From contig JACRGQ010000007.1 in NCBI GenBank assembly GCA_016217735.1, positions 1 to 35,090 of the forward strand: a stretch of DNA of 35,090 bases, written 5' to 3'. The position numbers and the translations under genes are program-made. Origin of the DNA: Nitrospinota bacterium (GTDB taxonomy: Bacteria; Nitrospinota_A; UBA7883; JACRGQ01). Below the pieces are notes generated by a model, which made no database searches, was not told the DNA's origin, and saw nothing but the letters and a program-made list of their open reading frames with translations. This document shows, piece by piece, positions 1-8,008 of this stretch (positions are counted from its first letter, which is position 1; every line of letters starts with the position of its first letter).

Positions 1-98
1 TAGAGCGGCAACACCGCCCCGCCCGGAAAGCCGAAAATGGTATCCACCCCTTCGGCGATAAGGCTTTCCACAACAATTTGCGCGCCTTTAAGTTTCAT
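1..98 (-). CDS. ilvB: Acetolactate synthase large subunit, N-terminal fragment
   Basis: Only the first 32 codons lie in the window; the gene runs off the left edge. The translation begins [18 protein letters not shown] and continues into [11 protein letters not shown], the opening of the ThDP-binding N-terminal domain of acetohydroxyacid synthase, with the glutamate-free GxxFGFPGG turn typical of the family. The enzyme condenses two pyruvates, or pyruvate and 2-oxobutyrate, in the first common step of branched-chain amino acid synthesis. The start at 98 is supported by GAGG eight bases upstream; the ATG at 103 meets a stop after two codons. Other ThDP enzymes such as glyoxylate carboligase or sulfoacetaldehyde acetyltransferase start similarly, so the exact member is not certain. 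Confidence 0.75.
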   Translation of the reverse strand, partial: MKLKGAQIVVESLIAEGVDTIFGFPGGAVLPL

Positions 99-394
99 AT
101 CATTACCTCACTTGTGCTGAATTTAAAATGATAGTCGGTTTCTTAATGCGGAGTCAATAAATCGGCGTTTTTTCGGGGTCGCCCCCGACGACACTACGAA
201 TGGCGGTTTTGATGCAAAACCGGATGGCGATGGCCGATAAAGCGGATGAACGTGCCGCTCGCGCGGTTGCCGGAATGGCTCCGGCGGGCAAGGTCACGTC
301 ACGCTTGAAGGTGAACTATTGCCGTACTCCTTAAATTTAGAAAAAATTGTAACATACCCCGCCGTTTTGGCAAAATCGCGGTTACGGGAAGAAT
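99..394. other. Intergenic region upstream of ilvB
   Basis: About 300 bases between the ilvB start and the end of the YhcH-family gene. A short GC hairpin lies near 177-192, but it is flanked by T's on its 5' side on the plus strand, so it does not form a usual terminator in either direction. No leader peptide with runs of branched-chain codons or T-box was recognised on the minus strand. The segment from 190 to 300 is GC-rich and may be decayed coding sequence, but no family was recognised. Confidence 0.4.
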
Positions 395-929
<535 letters not shown>

Positions 930-936
930 CGCCTTC

Positions 937-2283
937 TCATGCGGCCCACGCCCTGTAGAACGCGAAATAGGCGTCCAGCAGCTTCGCGTGCTCCGCGTCC
1001 ATATCGATAAACTGGACGGCATATTCAGATTTGCCGCCAAGGCGATTCACCCGCATCAGACGCATTTTCAGCCGGTCTATAAAACCAATCCCGCCGAGAT
1101 GGAAACTCATCGACAGTTCATCGCCCGGCCCGGCTTGCAGCGAATCGCCGGTGACGAATCGGAGCCCCCCTTTGCCGAGGTTGACAATTACGCCGGTTCC
1201 CGGCGTGGCGGCCTGGTTTTTGGCGTGGTGAACGGCCGCCAAAAGCTGGCACTGAATCCGTTCCTCACCCCGCAGCGAGTGGGCGATCACATCGTCCTGA
1301 AAGGGAAAATAACAGAGATCGGTCTTTTTCAGGAATTCCTTGTAGGTGACGGCCATGCCATATATCGTCCCCCTGTTTTCCACGCGGATGACGGCCCCCT
1401 GCCCGGGCGAAAGCGGTGGAAGCTGACCTTGCGGTTTCTCGGTGAGGAGATACCCGTTCTCCCCCGCCTTCCAGCCGCGCATCATCACCTTGCCGTTTTT
1501 CCTGGCGAACTCGATCACCGCTTCTTTTTCCACTCCCAGCATTGCGGCGCTCCCGGCGGAGGCGGCACCCACGGCAAAATCCGCGCACTCACGGCAATAA
1601 CCGCCCACCGCGGCGTCATGGCCTAAAAATCCGATCCCCAGCAAATACTTGCCGCCTTCCTCGCTAACGCTCCGCACAGCCGCGGCCAATTGGTTCACCG
1701 CCGCGCCATTGGAGAGGGTGAATGAAAGGCGGAGCGTCGCCCCCACGCTGAATCCATTTATCGCTTCAAGCCCGATCCGGGCGCCCGTGTCGGAGATATC
1801 CAGCACCGCCCCCGATTTGACCGCCGACCCGCCGTTTTCGGATATGCGCGCGGGAGAAACGATGCTGACCCGCTCGTTGCTCCGCATGTTGTAACGTTGC
1901 ACCTCGCTTGGATACTCCAGCACCAGGATTGGCGGGTGGTTATGCACCCGCATCAGCATCGTCTTGAAGGCGTATACCGAGCCGTCGAAAAGAAACCGCA
2001 CAGTCAGCGGCGAATTGTACTCGAAGCCGGCGGTGGCATACTCTTTGGGCATATCGACGATAAAGAAACTGGTATCCGGCAGGATGGTAATACGGGACTT
2101 GCCACCCATTATATTGGTGGTGATAAACTCCGCTTTCGCCCCCCGCATCAGGGTGTGATAACGCTTTCCCTTCCATTCGATGCTCAACGGGCTGCCAATG
2201 GCGCAGAACTCCTCAACCGGGTTGTTGGCGGTTGAAAACGTGGTAAGCCCCGCCGGAGGCCTGATAGAAGCGTTCGTATTCAA
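937..2283 (-). CDS. Fused double PilZ-domain protein (YcgR-like, cassette 1)
   Basis: 448 residues made of two YcgR-like halves. Each half has a beta-rich N-terminal region and then a PilZ domain with the two c-di-GMP-binding elements. In the first half these are Arg residues in RSNERVSIVSPAR (about residues 140-155) and the DISDTGA [D/N]xSxxG motif. In the second half they are RGEERIQCQLLA and NLGKGG, where Ser is replaced by Gly. In cassettes 2 and 3 the same halves are separate genes; here they are joined by a short Ala/Gly/Ser linker. The TTG start at 2283 is favoured by AAGGAG six bases upstream. An internal ATG at 1542 with GGGAG before it would give a 201-residue second half, exactly the length of the separate paralogues. 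A perfect TTGACA lies upstream (2400-2395), but its -10 is weak. The proteins are probably cytosolic c-di-GMP receptors; flagellar-brake function is only a family analogy, as no flagellar gene is near. Confidence 0.8.
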   Translation of the reverse strand: MNTNASIRPPAGLTTFSTANNPVEEFCAIGSPLSIEWKGKRYHTLMRGAKAEFITTNIMGGKSRITILPDTSFFIVDMPKEYATAGFEYNSPLTVRFLFDGSVYAFKTMLMRVHNHPPILVLEYPSEVQRYNMRSNERVSIVSPARISENGGSAVKSGAVLDISDTGARIGLEAINGFSVGATLRLSFTLSNGAAVNQLAAAVRSVSEEGGKYLLGIGFLGHDAAVGGYCRECADFAVGAASAGSAAMLGVEKEAVIEFARKNGKVMMRGWKAGENGYLLTEKPQGQLPPLSPGQGAVIRVENRGTIYGMAVTYKEFLKKTDLCYFPFQDDVIAHSLRGEERIQCQLLAAVHHAKNQAATPGTGVIVNLGKGGLRFVTGDSLQAGPGDELSMSFHLGGIGFIDRLKMRLMRVNRLGGKSEYAVQFIDMDAEHAKLLDAYFAFYRAWAA

Positions 2284-2594
2284 AACCGACTCCTTCCGTT
2301 ACTGTTTTTCACAATTAAACACGCCACAAATTATCAGTAAGCATTGGCATACCACACCTTGGTTATGATTCATTTTCAACTTGATAGCATAAAATGTCAA
2401 GACTGGCCGGATATATCAAAACATTAAAATTATGATACATAATTTTACATATAAACAACATAAGCCATGAGCTGATGGGGAAGCAGACCTTTGCCACAGA
2501 AAAAACAAAATGTTCGCTTTAGAAAAAGCCGGATATATGGCAATCCCCGCGGACGGGGGACGCAAGAAAAACCCTGAAGAATTCCTATATTTGC
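2284..2594. other. AT-rich upstream region of fused PilZ gene
   Basis: About 310 bases, distinctly AT-richer than the genes around it, holding the probable promoter of the fused PilZ gene. On the minus strand TTGACA at 2400-2395 is a perfect -35 element, but no good -10 lies 16-18 bases further; the nearest is GAAAAT. The SD AAGGAG is near 2295. The rest, about 2440-2590, has no recognised gene. Confidence 0.4.
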
Positions 2595-2711
2595 CGAATT
2601 ATGCCGCGGATGGCACAGCCGGTATGCGCGCTTAGGGATTCATGCTGGCGGCGCTATCCGCCAGCCTGCTCCGCCAACAAAGCTGGCGCGGTGCGGACTT
2701 TCTTTAATCAT
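2595..2711 (-). pseudogene. Joined remnants of HD-GYP start and small Cys gene end (cassette 2)
   Basis: Seven bases after the stop of the cassette 2 PilZ gene, an ATG at 2711 begins a segment nearly identical in bases to the start of the intact HD-GYP gene but shifted by a one-base insertion. The remaining HD-GYP body is missing. From about 2665 down to 2595 the sequence matches the 3' end of the small cysteine gene of 5899-6171 and encodes HTGCAIRGIIRQI before a TAG, matching YAGCAIYGAVREV of the intact gene. The simplest reading is a single internal deletion of about 1.4 kb that removed most of HD-GYP and the front of the Cys gene. The 54 bases at about 2612-2665 are nearly identical to 4447-4500. 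Confidence 0.6.
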
Positions 2712-2718
2712 CGCCCTC

Positions 2719-3324
2719 TCAAACGGCCCATGCCTTGCAAAACGCGAAATAATCGTCCAGCAGATTCTCGCGCTCCTTATCCATATCGATGAACTGCGCG
2801 GCATATTCAAATTGTCCGCCGTTACCGCTCATCCGTATCAGGCGTATTTTCTGCCGGTCCATGCAACCGATCCCGCCCAGATGAAAACTCGCCAACAGCG
2901 GATCGCCCAGCTCGACGTACATCGGAACGCGGGTGACGAACCGGAGCCCCCGCTTGCCGAGGTCGACGATCAGGCCGGAATCCTGAAAAGAGGATTGGGT
3001 ATCCGGGCGGTTGACCGTCACCGGGAGCAGACAGGGAATCCGCTCATCTTCCCGCAGCGACCGGGCGATCACATCATCCTGAAAGGTGAAAAAGCAGAGA
3101 TCGGTCTTTTTCAGGAATTCCCTGTAGGTGACGGCTATACCATACAGCACGCCTTTATGTTCCATACGGATAACGGCCTCTTGACCCGGCGTGAGCGGCG
3201 AAACAGGGCCGCGCGGTTTCTCGGTGAGGAGGTAGCCCTGCTCCCCCGTCTTCCAGCCGCGCACAATAACCTGGCCCCTCTTTTTCGTGTACTCGATTAA
3301 CGCCTCTATTCCCAATCTCAACAT
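2719..3324 (-). CDS. PilZ-domain protein, C-half type (cassette 2)
   Basis: 201 residues beginning MLRLGIEALIEYTKKRGQ. It corresponds to the second half of the fused protein at 937-2283. The PilZ elements are Arg residues in REDERIPCLLPV and the DLGKRG motif, in which the usual Ser is Gly; c-di-GMP binding may be weaker than in the cassette 3 copy, which has DLSKGG. The ORF is open further upstream to 3426, but that extension is only the neighbouring gene read in a shifted frame. The true start at 3324 has GGAG just upstream, overlapping the stop of the N-half gene, from which it is separated by four bases. This predicts translational coupling and roughly equal amounts of the two halves. Confidence 0.75.
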   Translation of the reverse strand: MLRLGIEALIEYTKKRGQVIVRGWKTGEQGYLLTEKPRGPVSPLTPGQEAVIRMEHKGVLYGIAVTYREFLKKTDLCFFTFQDDVIARSLREDERIPCLLPVTVNRPDTQSSFQDSGLIVDLGKRGLRFVTRVPMYVELGDPLLASFHLGGIGCMDRQKIRLIRMSGNGGQFEYAAQFIDMDKERENLLDDYFAFCKAWAV

Positions 3325-3328
3325 AGCG

Positions 3329-4039
3329 TTACTCCAGACATTCCAGGCAATTACGGCAAAATTCCGCCACTGCGGGATCGTGACCCGATAAACTGATGCC
3401 GAGCAGATATTTTCCGTTTTCTTCATTGATGTTCCGAACGGCCGCGGTCAATTGGCTCACCGCCACGCCGTTGGGGAGAATGAAGGAAAGGTGGAGCATC
3501 ATCCCCAGATCGATGCCCTCCACCGTATCGAGGCCAAGCTTGGCGCCGGAATCGGAGATATCCAGCAATGCCCCCATCTGATGGTCCGAACCGCCATTTT
3601 TGGATACTCGCGCGCGGGTGACGATGCTTATCCGCTCGTTGCTTCGCAGATTGTAGCGTTGCAACTTTTCCGGATACTCCAGCACCAACACCGGCGGCTG
3701 GCTATGCAGCCGCATCAACTTCGCATGGAAGGCGTACACCGAACCGCTGGAAAAAAACCGCACGGTGAGGGGCGAATTGTTCAGAAAGCCCGCGGCGGCA
3801 TACCCCTTGGGCATATCGACAATGAAAAAGCTGACATCAGCAAGAACGGAAATGCGCCCCTTTCCTCCCAAGGTATTGGTGGCGATAACCTCCGCTTTCG
3901 CCCCCCGCATCAGGGAAGGATAACGCTTTCCTTTCCATTCGATAATCAGCGGGTCGCCAACGGCGCAGAACTTTTCCACCGGGTGGCTGGCGGTATAAAG
4001 CGTGATGACCTCCGCCGCAGGTTTAATGATGCGGCTCAC
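3329..4039 (-). CDS. PilZ-domain protein, N-half type (cassette 2)
   Basis: 236 residues from a GTG at 4039, exactly the length of the cassette 3 homologue (8009-8719). A GTG at 4045 is a possible start two codons earlier; neither has a strong Shine-Dalgarno sequence. The protein has a YcgR-N-like first part (about 1-130) followed by a PilZ domain with RSNERISIVTRARV and the complete DISDSGA motif. It ends CRNCLECLE, with a CxxC pair near the C terminus that is also present in part in the other copies (CRECVDCLE in cassette 3). It pairs with the C-half gene immediately downstream. It probably senses c-di-GMP in the cytosol; the partner and output are unknown. Confidence 0.75.
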   Translation of the reverse strand: MSRIIKPAAEVITLYTASHPVEKFCAVGDPLIIEWKGKRYPSLMRGAKAEVIATNTLGGKGRISVLADVSFFIVDMPKGYAAAGFLNNSPLTVRFFSSGSVYAFHAKLMRLHSQPPVLVLEYPEKLQRYNLRSNERISIVTRARVSKNGGSDHQMGALLDISDSGAKLGLDTVEGIDLGMMLHLSFILPNGVAVSQLTAAVRNINEENGKYLLGISLSGHDPAVAEFCRNCLECLE

Positions 4040-4045
4040 ATCCAC

Positions 4046-4422
4046 ACCCGTCTTGATTTGACGCCATCACCGACCTCTTGTTGAACAAAAGCCAGAATTA
4101 ATATCCAACTAACAGGCATGCCACAAGCTTGTTTCTTATTGTCAATCGCATAGATTGGTTTGTCAACCATTACTGCATGGAAAGGTGACACGATGATATG
4201 GTGCGTTACATATATCAATTGCCGCCACCATTTTACAACCAAATAAAACAGCGTACTGGCCGGGAAAAATGCAAACCAACGCGATGATTTTTAAAAAGTC
4301 GGCGGTTTCCGGATTATGAACGGCAATGCGGCGAATAATGCCGGAATTGGGTACGTGAACGGGCAGGCGTTTACCGCGTGAAAAAAATAACGGGATACCG
4401 CGCAATACCGGCATGGCGGGTT
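4046..4422. other. AT-richer intergenic region before cassette 2
   Basis: About 380 bases between the start of the cassette 2 PilZ gene and the repeat copy at 4423. It is AT-richer than its surroundings, carries several short ORFs with no family resemblance, and presumably contains the cassette 2 promoter on the minus strand. I recognise no gene, RNA or terminator here. Confidence 0.35.
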
Positions 4423-4503
4423 TTTATATTTTCCGGATGGCGCCATAGATGGCGCAGCCGGTATGCGCGCTTAAGGATTCATGCTGGCGGCGCTATCCGC
4501 CCG
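4423..4503 (-). pseudogene. Remnant of small Cys gene 3' end
   Basis: On the minus strand just after the DUF4116 gene, the sequence matches the last ~25 codons of the small cysteine gene at 5899-6171. It encodes HTGCAIYGAIRKI then TAA, against YAGCAIYGAVREV, with a TAA stop interrupting the frame earlier. It shares a 54-base block, two mismatches, with the copy at about 2612-2665. The location suggests that the DUF4116 gene interrupts or replaces part of an ancestral cassette. The alternative is that this block is a small dispersed repeat in its own right, since it contains a short GGCGG/CCGCC palindrome. Confidence 0.5.
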
Positions 4504-4509
4504 CCGCCG

Positions 4510-5862
4510 TCAACGCCGAATGTCGATATCATCGAAGTTTGACTGAACAAAAAAGTCGTCCTTGCCTATCCAATCGGCGACAAGGTTCACATCCATCCGG
4601 AACATCAGCATTTTTTCCAGAAATGCCGCGTCTCCGCGAAGTTCGCCGCCCGCGCAATTGAACAGAACGTATGCGTCATGCCGCCCATCCTCGAGCTTCT
4701 TTGACCTCTTTTCCATGAGCGCGAGAACGAAGCCGGGATTGTTGCGGATATTCATCCCTATTCTTTTGGGGATGCTGTTCGTTTGGCCGATCCTGCCCCA
4801 TATAAAATCCTCATTGTCCCAGACAGGATGCCCTTCGATAAAGTAGTCCAGTACCCGCGGAAATTTAATCCCGATTTCCAGAATGGCTTTCGCGTCGATC
4901 CTGGTTTCGGCGCTGGCGGCGGGAGCGGGTATGGCTGGCGCGGGCGCCACCTCATGCTCCCCATGCTCCCGCGCGAATAGCGGATATTCGTCCCAAGGCA
5001 TGGAGAAATAGTCCCTGCCGCCGACAACCCCCTCCCCGGCATAAACAATGGCTTGGGGATTTTGCCCAATAGCCGCCATGATAACTTCCCAGTCTTCCGA
5101 TTGTTTCAGTCGCTCCCCCACATATCGAAGGGCCAGCCCATTTTGCCGGACCGCCGCAAGCGCTATCTCCTTGTCATCGCGGAGGCCCGCGGCGGCATAC
5201 TGCAACGCCAAGCCATCGTTCTCCAATGCGGCCAGCACGACCGCGCGATCCAGTTTGAATTCATCATCCATGTGCCTTAAAAGAGAGCCGCTGAATCTTA
5301 CGGCGTCCATGGCGGTCTTCCGGTCTTTTTTATACGCATCGGGCACATAAGGGATAATGCAGGGGTCTTTCGACAATAACCGCCCGATAAACGCGGCGTC
5401 CTCCTTGAGAAACCGGGGGGCGACCCTCAGGTTGTCCAATTGGGGGATGATGCAGTTGTCCAGATCGCCGATGACCCGCACCTCCCAATACTTCGCCACC
5501 TCGATCAACCGGCCATAAACATCTTTTGCATCCGCATAATACCGTTCAACCGCCTGAGCCATCTTCCGCTTGCCGTCTTCTTCACCGCCGTCCTTTAAAA
5601 AACCGCCGAGGCGGTTGCGGAATTCGCTGTAAAACGCCAATTTTTCATTCTTGATTTGCGGCCCGTATTGCCGCTGTTCATCGGGTGTCATTTCTCCCGC
5701 AGGCTTTGTCCCGCGCTCCGTGGGAGTCAGCCACAACCGGCAACGGGGCAGAATAATTTTTTCCGGAACGGAGGACGGCGTAACCGGAGCCGCCGCGTCC
5801 GGCGCCCCGCACGGCGGCATTGCCCCTTTCAGCGGGTAGTCAATATTGGGAATATTATTCAT
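4510..5862 (-). CDS. DUF4116-repeat protein
   Basis: 450 residues. The middle section (about 150-290) carries DUF4116-type repeats, recognisable by lines such as DRAVVLAALENDGLALQYA and DKEIALAAVRQNGLALRY, each a helical unit of about 48 residues. The N-terminal ~100 residues are Pro/Ala-rich, then charged and helical; the C-terminal ~110 residues are another helical region ending IDIRR. No signal peptide or membrane segment is seen. The family has no established function and its repeats resemble leucine-rich-variant-like protein-interaction scaffolds. The ATG at 5862 is preceded by AAGGCA and a run of 12 G's (see separate entry), which makes expression potentially variable. It lies between the small Cys gene and a decayed copy of its 3' end, within the PilZ block. 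Confidence 0.7.
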   Translation of the reverse strand: MNNIPNIDYPLKGAMPPCGAPDAAAPVTPSSVPEKIILPRCRLWLTPTERGTKPAGEMTPDEQRQYGPQIKNEKLAFYSEFRNRLGGFLKDGGEEDGKRKMAQAVERYYADAKDVYGRLIEVAKYWEVRVIGDLDNCIIPQLDNLRVAPRFLKEDAAFIGRLLSKDPCIIPYVPDAYKKDRKTAMDAVRFSGSLLRHMDDEFKLDRAVVLAALENDGLALQYAAAGLRDDKEIALAAVRQNGLALRYVGERLKQSEDWEVIMAAIGQNPQAIVYAGEGVVGGRDYFSMPWDEYPLFAREHGEHEVAPAPAIPAPAASAETRIDAKAILEIGIKFPRVLDYFIEGHPVWDNEDFIWGRIGQTNSIPKRIGMNIRNNPGFVLALMEKRSKKLEDGRHDAYVLFNCAGGELRGDAAFLEKMLMFRMDVNLVADWIGKDDFFVQSNFDDIDIRR

Positions 5863-5868
5863 TGCCTT

Positions 5869-5880
5869 CCCCCCCCCCCC
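5869..5880 (-). repeat. Poly-G(12) tract before DUF4116 start
   Basis: Twelve consecutive C's on the plus strand, i.e. G12 on the coding strand, separated from the ATG by the six bases AAGGCA. Tracts of this length mutate by slipped-strand mispairing and in this position would change the spacing between upstream elements and the ribosome binding site. It is the longest homopolymer noticed in the window. Confidence 0.8.
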
Positions 5881-5898
5881 TGTCCCGCATTCCGGTTC

Positions 5899-6171
5899 CT
5901 ACACTTCCCGGACGGCGCCGTAGATGGCGCAGCCGGCATACGCGCCGGGGTTCACGCAGGCGGCGAGTATCTGACAGCCGACGTCATCGGCAAGTCCCGC
6001 GCGGTGCTGTTCCGCCATAAACCAGCAAAAACAGCTCACCGACAGTTCTTGCCGCGCGCCGTATTTGGCGGGGCTGACGGCGAACGGGCAGATAAGGCGC
6101 ATTTTCCGCAAGTGTCCGAGCAGGGGATCGTGGGAGGAGGCCGTTTCCCGTTCCGCCCTCCCGCTGGCCAT
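5899..6171 (-). CDS. Small cysteine-containing protein downstream of HD-GYP
   Basis: 90 residues from an ATG at 6171 that overlaps the HD-GYP stop (TGATG), so it is very likely translated by coupling. It contains seven cysteines in spaced pairs: RLICPFAVSPAKYG, SVSCFCW, GCQILAAC and YAGCAIYGAV. This looks like a small metal- or cofactor-binding or disulfide-bonded fold, but I recognise no family. No signal peptide is obvious. Two partial copies of its 3' end, at 2595-2665 and 4423-4503, keep the GCAI core, which shows the gene has a history in this locus. Because it is always linked to the PilZ/HD-GYP cassette, a role in the same c-di-GMP pathway is a reasonable inference. Confidence 0.6.
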   Translation of the reverse strand: MASGRAERETASSHDPLLGHLRKMRLICPFAVSPAKYGARQELSVSCFCWFMAEQHRAGLADDVGCQILAACVNPGAYAGCAIYGAVREV

Positions 6172-7391
6172 CAGCCAATATCCATATACTGGAGCGGGTT
6201 GATCCCCCATTTGGCGGGAGCTTCGTAGCCGATTATCCGGTCGCTTACGCCGGCCCCGGAAAGGAAAAGGTCGCGCGGCGCTATCTTACTGCCGCTTTTT
6301 GTATCGTATATCAGGCGCACCATCGGCTTGACCATGCTCCCCTCGGCGGGACGCACCACCACCGCCAGATAGCCGCTTTCCATCCGCACCATCGTGCCAA
6401 GCGGATAGACGCCGACGCATTTAATAAAATACTGCACCAGCTCGCGGCAAAAGTGGAATTCACTCCACTCGTACAATTTGCGCAGCGCTTCGGCGGGGTC
6501 GATGCCCTTGTGATAGCAACGGTCGGAAGTGATGGCGTCGTACACATCCACGATGGCGGCCATCTGGCCGATCCGGGTGATCTTATCCCCTTTGAGGCCG
6601 AGCGGGTAGCCGGTGCCGTCGTGCCGCTCGTGGTGCTCGAAAGCCACGGTAATGGCGCTAAGGGGTATTCCGCCCTCCTCCTTAAGCACCTGGAAACTGT
6701 GCATGACGTGCGATTGCATCAGCGCAAATTCCTCTTCACTGAGCCGCGCCGGTTTGTTGAGGATGTCCTGCGGCACCTTCATCTTGCCCACATCGTGCAA
6801 CAACGCCCCCACGCCGACTTCGGTGGTGCCGGCGCGGTCAAACCCGATCGCGCGGCAGAAAGCGATCATGAAGATGCAGACGTTCACCGAATGCTGGAAG
6901 GTGTATTCATCCCGCGTCTTAAGGCGGCTCAGGCACATCATGGCGCTCTGGTTGTGGAACACCGAATCAATCATCCCCTCCACCACGGCATCCACCTGGG
7001 CGATGTTTATCCTCTTTCCCACGCGGACATCGTGCATAACGGTGCCGATGACCCGTTCGGCCTCTTTGCGCACACCCTTGGCCCGCGTCAGCTCTTCCCG
7101 GCGGAGGGCATCGGGATCCTGCTCCCCGCCGCTCTTCTCCACCATGAGCTGCTCGACCGCGGTCTCCACCACCCGCGCGACTTCATCCCGCGTGGGGGCA
7201 TCGGCCACATCCAGCCCTTTGTCGGTGTCGATATAGACTTCCCTGATGCCATGCTTGATGATCTTGTCGATCATCAGCTCATCCTCGATTTCAAGCGACC
7301 GGCGCAAGAACGGTATCTCCAGCCAGCCGCAGTCGAAGTCGTGGACGAACATCCCCGGCTTGAGCCGCGCGGTGCGAACCTTCTTTATCAT
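6171..7391 (-). CDS. HD-GYP domain c-di-GMP phosphodiesterase with DUF3391 N-terminus
   Basis: 406 residues from the ATG at 7391. Residues 1-60 (RTARLKPGMFVHDF...) match the DUF3391 module common at the N-terminus of HD-GYP proteins. A helical linker follows, then the HD-GYP domain from about 145 to 330. The metal-binding HD pair is in LLHDVGK (H199, D200), and the signature HHERHDGTGYP is at 253-263, so the catalytic set looks complete and active hydrolysis of c-di-GMP to pGpG/GMP is expected in the cytosol. A short beta-rich tail follows. A longer ORF reaching 7502 only reads through the end of the PilZ gene. The start lies 7 bases after that gene's stop, so PilZ-N, PilZ-C, HD-GYP and the small Cys gene form one operon pairing receptors with a degrading enzyme. 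Confidence 0.9.
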   Translation of the reverse strand: MIKKVRTARLKPGMFVHDFDCGWLEIPFLRRSLEIEDELMIDKIIKHGIREVYIDTDKGLDVADAPTRDEVARVVETAVEQLMVEKSGGEQDPDALRREELTRAKGVRKEAERVIGTVMHDVRVGKRINIAQVDAVVEGMIDSVFHNQSAMMCLSRLKTRDEYTFQHSVNVCIFMIAFCRAIGFDRAGTTEVGVGALLHDVGKMKVPQDILNKPARLSEEEFALMQSHVMHSFQVLKEEGGIPLSAITVAFEHHERHDGTGYPLGLKGDKITRIGQMAAIVDVYDAITSDRCYHKGIDPAEALRKLYEWSEFHFCRELVQYFIKCVGVYPLGTMVRMESGYLAVVVRPAEGSMVKPMVRLIYDTKSGSKIAPRDLFLSGAGVSDRIIGYEAPAKWGINPLQYMDIG

Positions 7392-7398
7392 CGCCTGC

Positions 7399-8004
7399 TC
7401 ACACCGTCCACGTTTTGCAAAACGCGAAATAGGCGTCCAACAGCTTCGCGTGTTCCTTGTCCATGTCGGCGAACTGGGCGGCATATTCAAACCGGCTGCC
7501 AAAACCGGACACCCTCATCAGGCGCATTTTCTGCCGGTCCATAAAACCAATCCCGCCCGGATAAAAGCTCACCGACAGCATGTCGCCCGGTTCGGCGTGC
7601 ATCGGGGCGCGGGTGACGACCCGGATTCCCCCCTTGCTGAGATCGACGATCATGCCGGACCCCAGCGCGGAAGCTTGGTTGTCGGCGCGGCGGATCGTCG
7701 CCGGAAGCAGGCACTGAAACCGGTCCTCGTCCCGCAACGAACGGGCGATCACATCGTCCTGAAAGGTAAAAAGGCAGAGTTCGGTCTTTCTCAGGAATTC
7801 CTTGTAGGTGACGGCCATTCCATAGACCACCCCTTTCTTCTCCATGCGGATGACGGCGCCCTGTCCCGGCGTGAGCGGCGGCAGGGGGCCGCGCGGTTTC
7901 TCGGCGAGGAGGTAGCCTTGCTCTCCCGTCTTCCAGCCGCGCACCATCACCTGGCCGCTTTTTCTGGCAAACTCGATGGTCGCTTCTTTTCCCAATCCTA
8001 ACAT
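7399..8004 (-). CDS. PilZ-domain protein, C-half type (cassette 3)
   Basis: 201 residues, the same length as the other two C-halves. It begins MLGLGKEATIEFARKSGQVMVRGWKTG. The PilZ domain occupies about 95-200, with Arg in RDEDRFQCLLPATIRR and a complete DLSKGG motif, so of the three C-halves this one best fits a c-di-GMP binder. The ATG lies four bases after the stop of the N-half gene and has GGAG overlapping that stop, so translation is probably coupled. HD-GYP follows after 7 bases. Function is inferred from family only. Confidence 0.8.
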   Translation of the reverse strand: MLGLGKEATIEFARKSGQVMVRGWKTGEQGYLLAEKPRGPLPPLTPGQGAVIRMEKKGVVYGMAVTYKEFLRKTELCLFTFQDDVIARSLRDEDRFQCLLPATIRRADNQASALGSGMIVDLSKGGIRVVTRAPMHAEPGDMLSVSFYPGGIGFMDRQKMRLMRVSGFGSRFEYAAQFADMDKEHAKLLDAYFAFCKTWTV

Positions 8005-8008
8005 CGTG

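Noticed and set aside
177-192. Hairpin near 180 as a terminator
   Set aside because: Its T-run is on the 5' side on the plus strand and becomes A's after the hairpin on the minus strand, so it is not a terminator in either direction.
2719-3426. Extended PilZ ORF to 3426 suggesting an internal frameshift with the 3329-4039 gene
   Set aside because: The first 34 residues are only the neighbouring gene in another frame; the start at 3324 with GGAG and the identical layout in cassette 3 show two separate genes.
4163-4414. Short ORFs between the DUF4116 and PilZ genes
   Set aside because: No RBS, no family resemblance, and AT-rich non-coding character.
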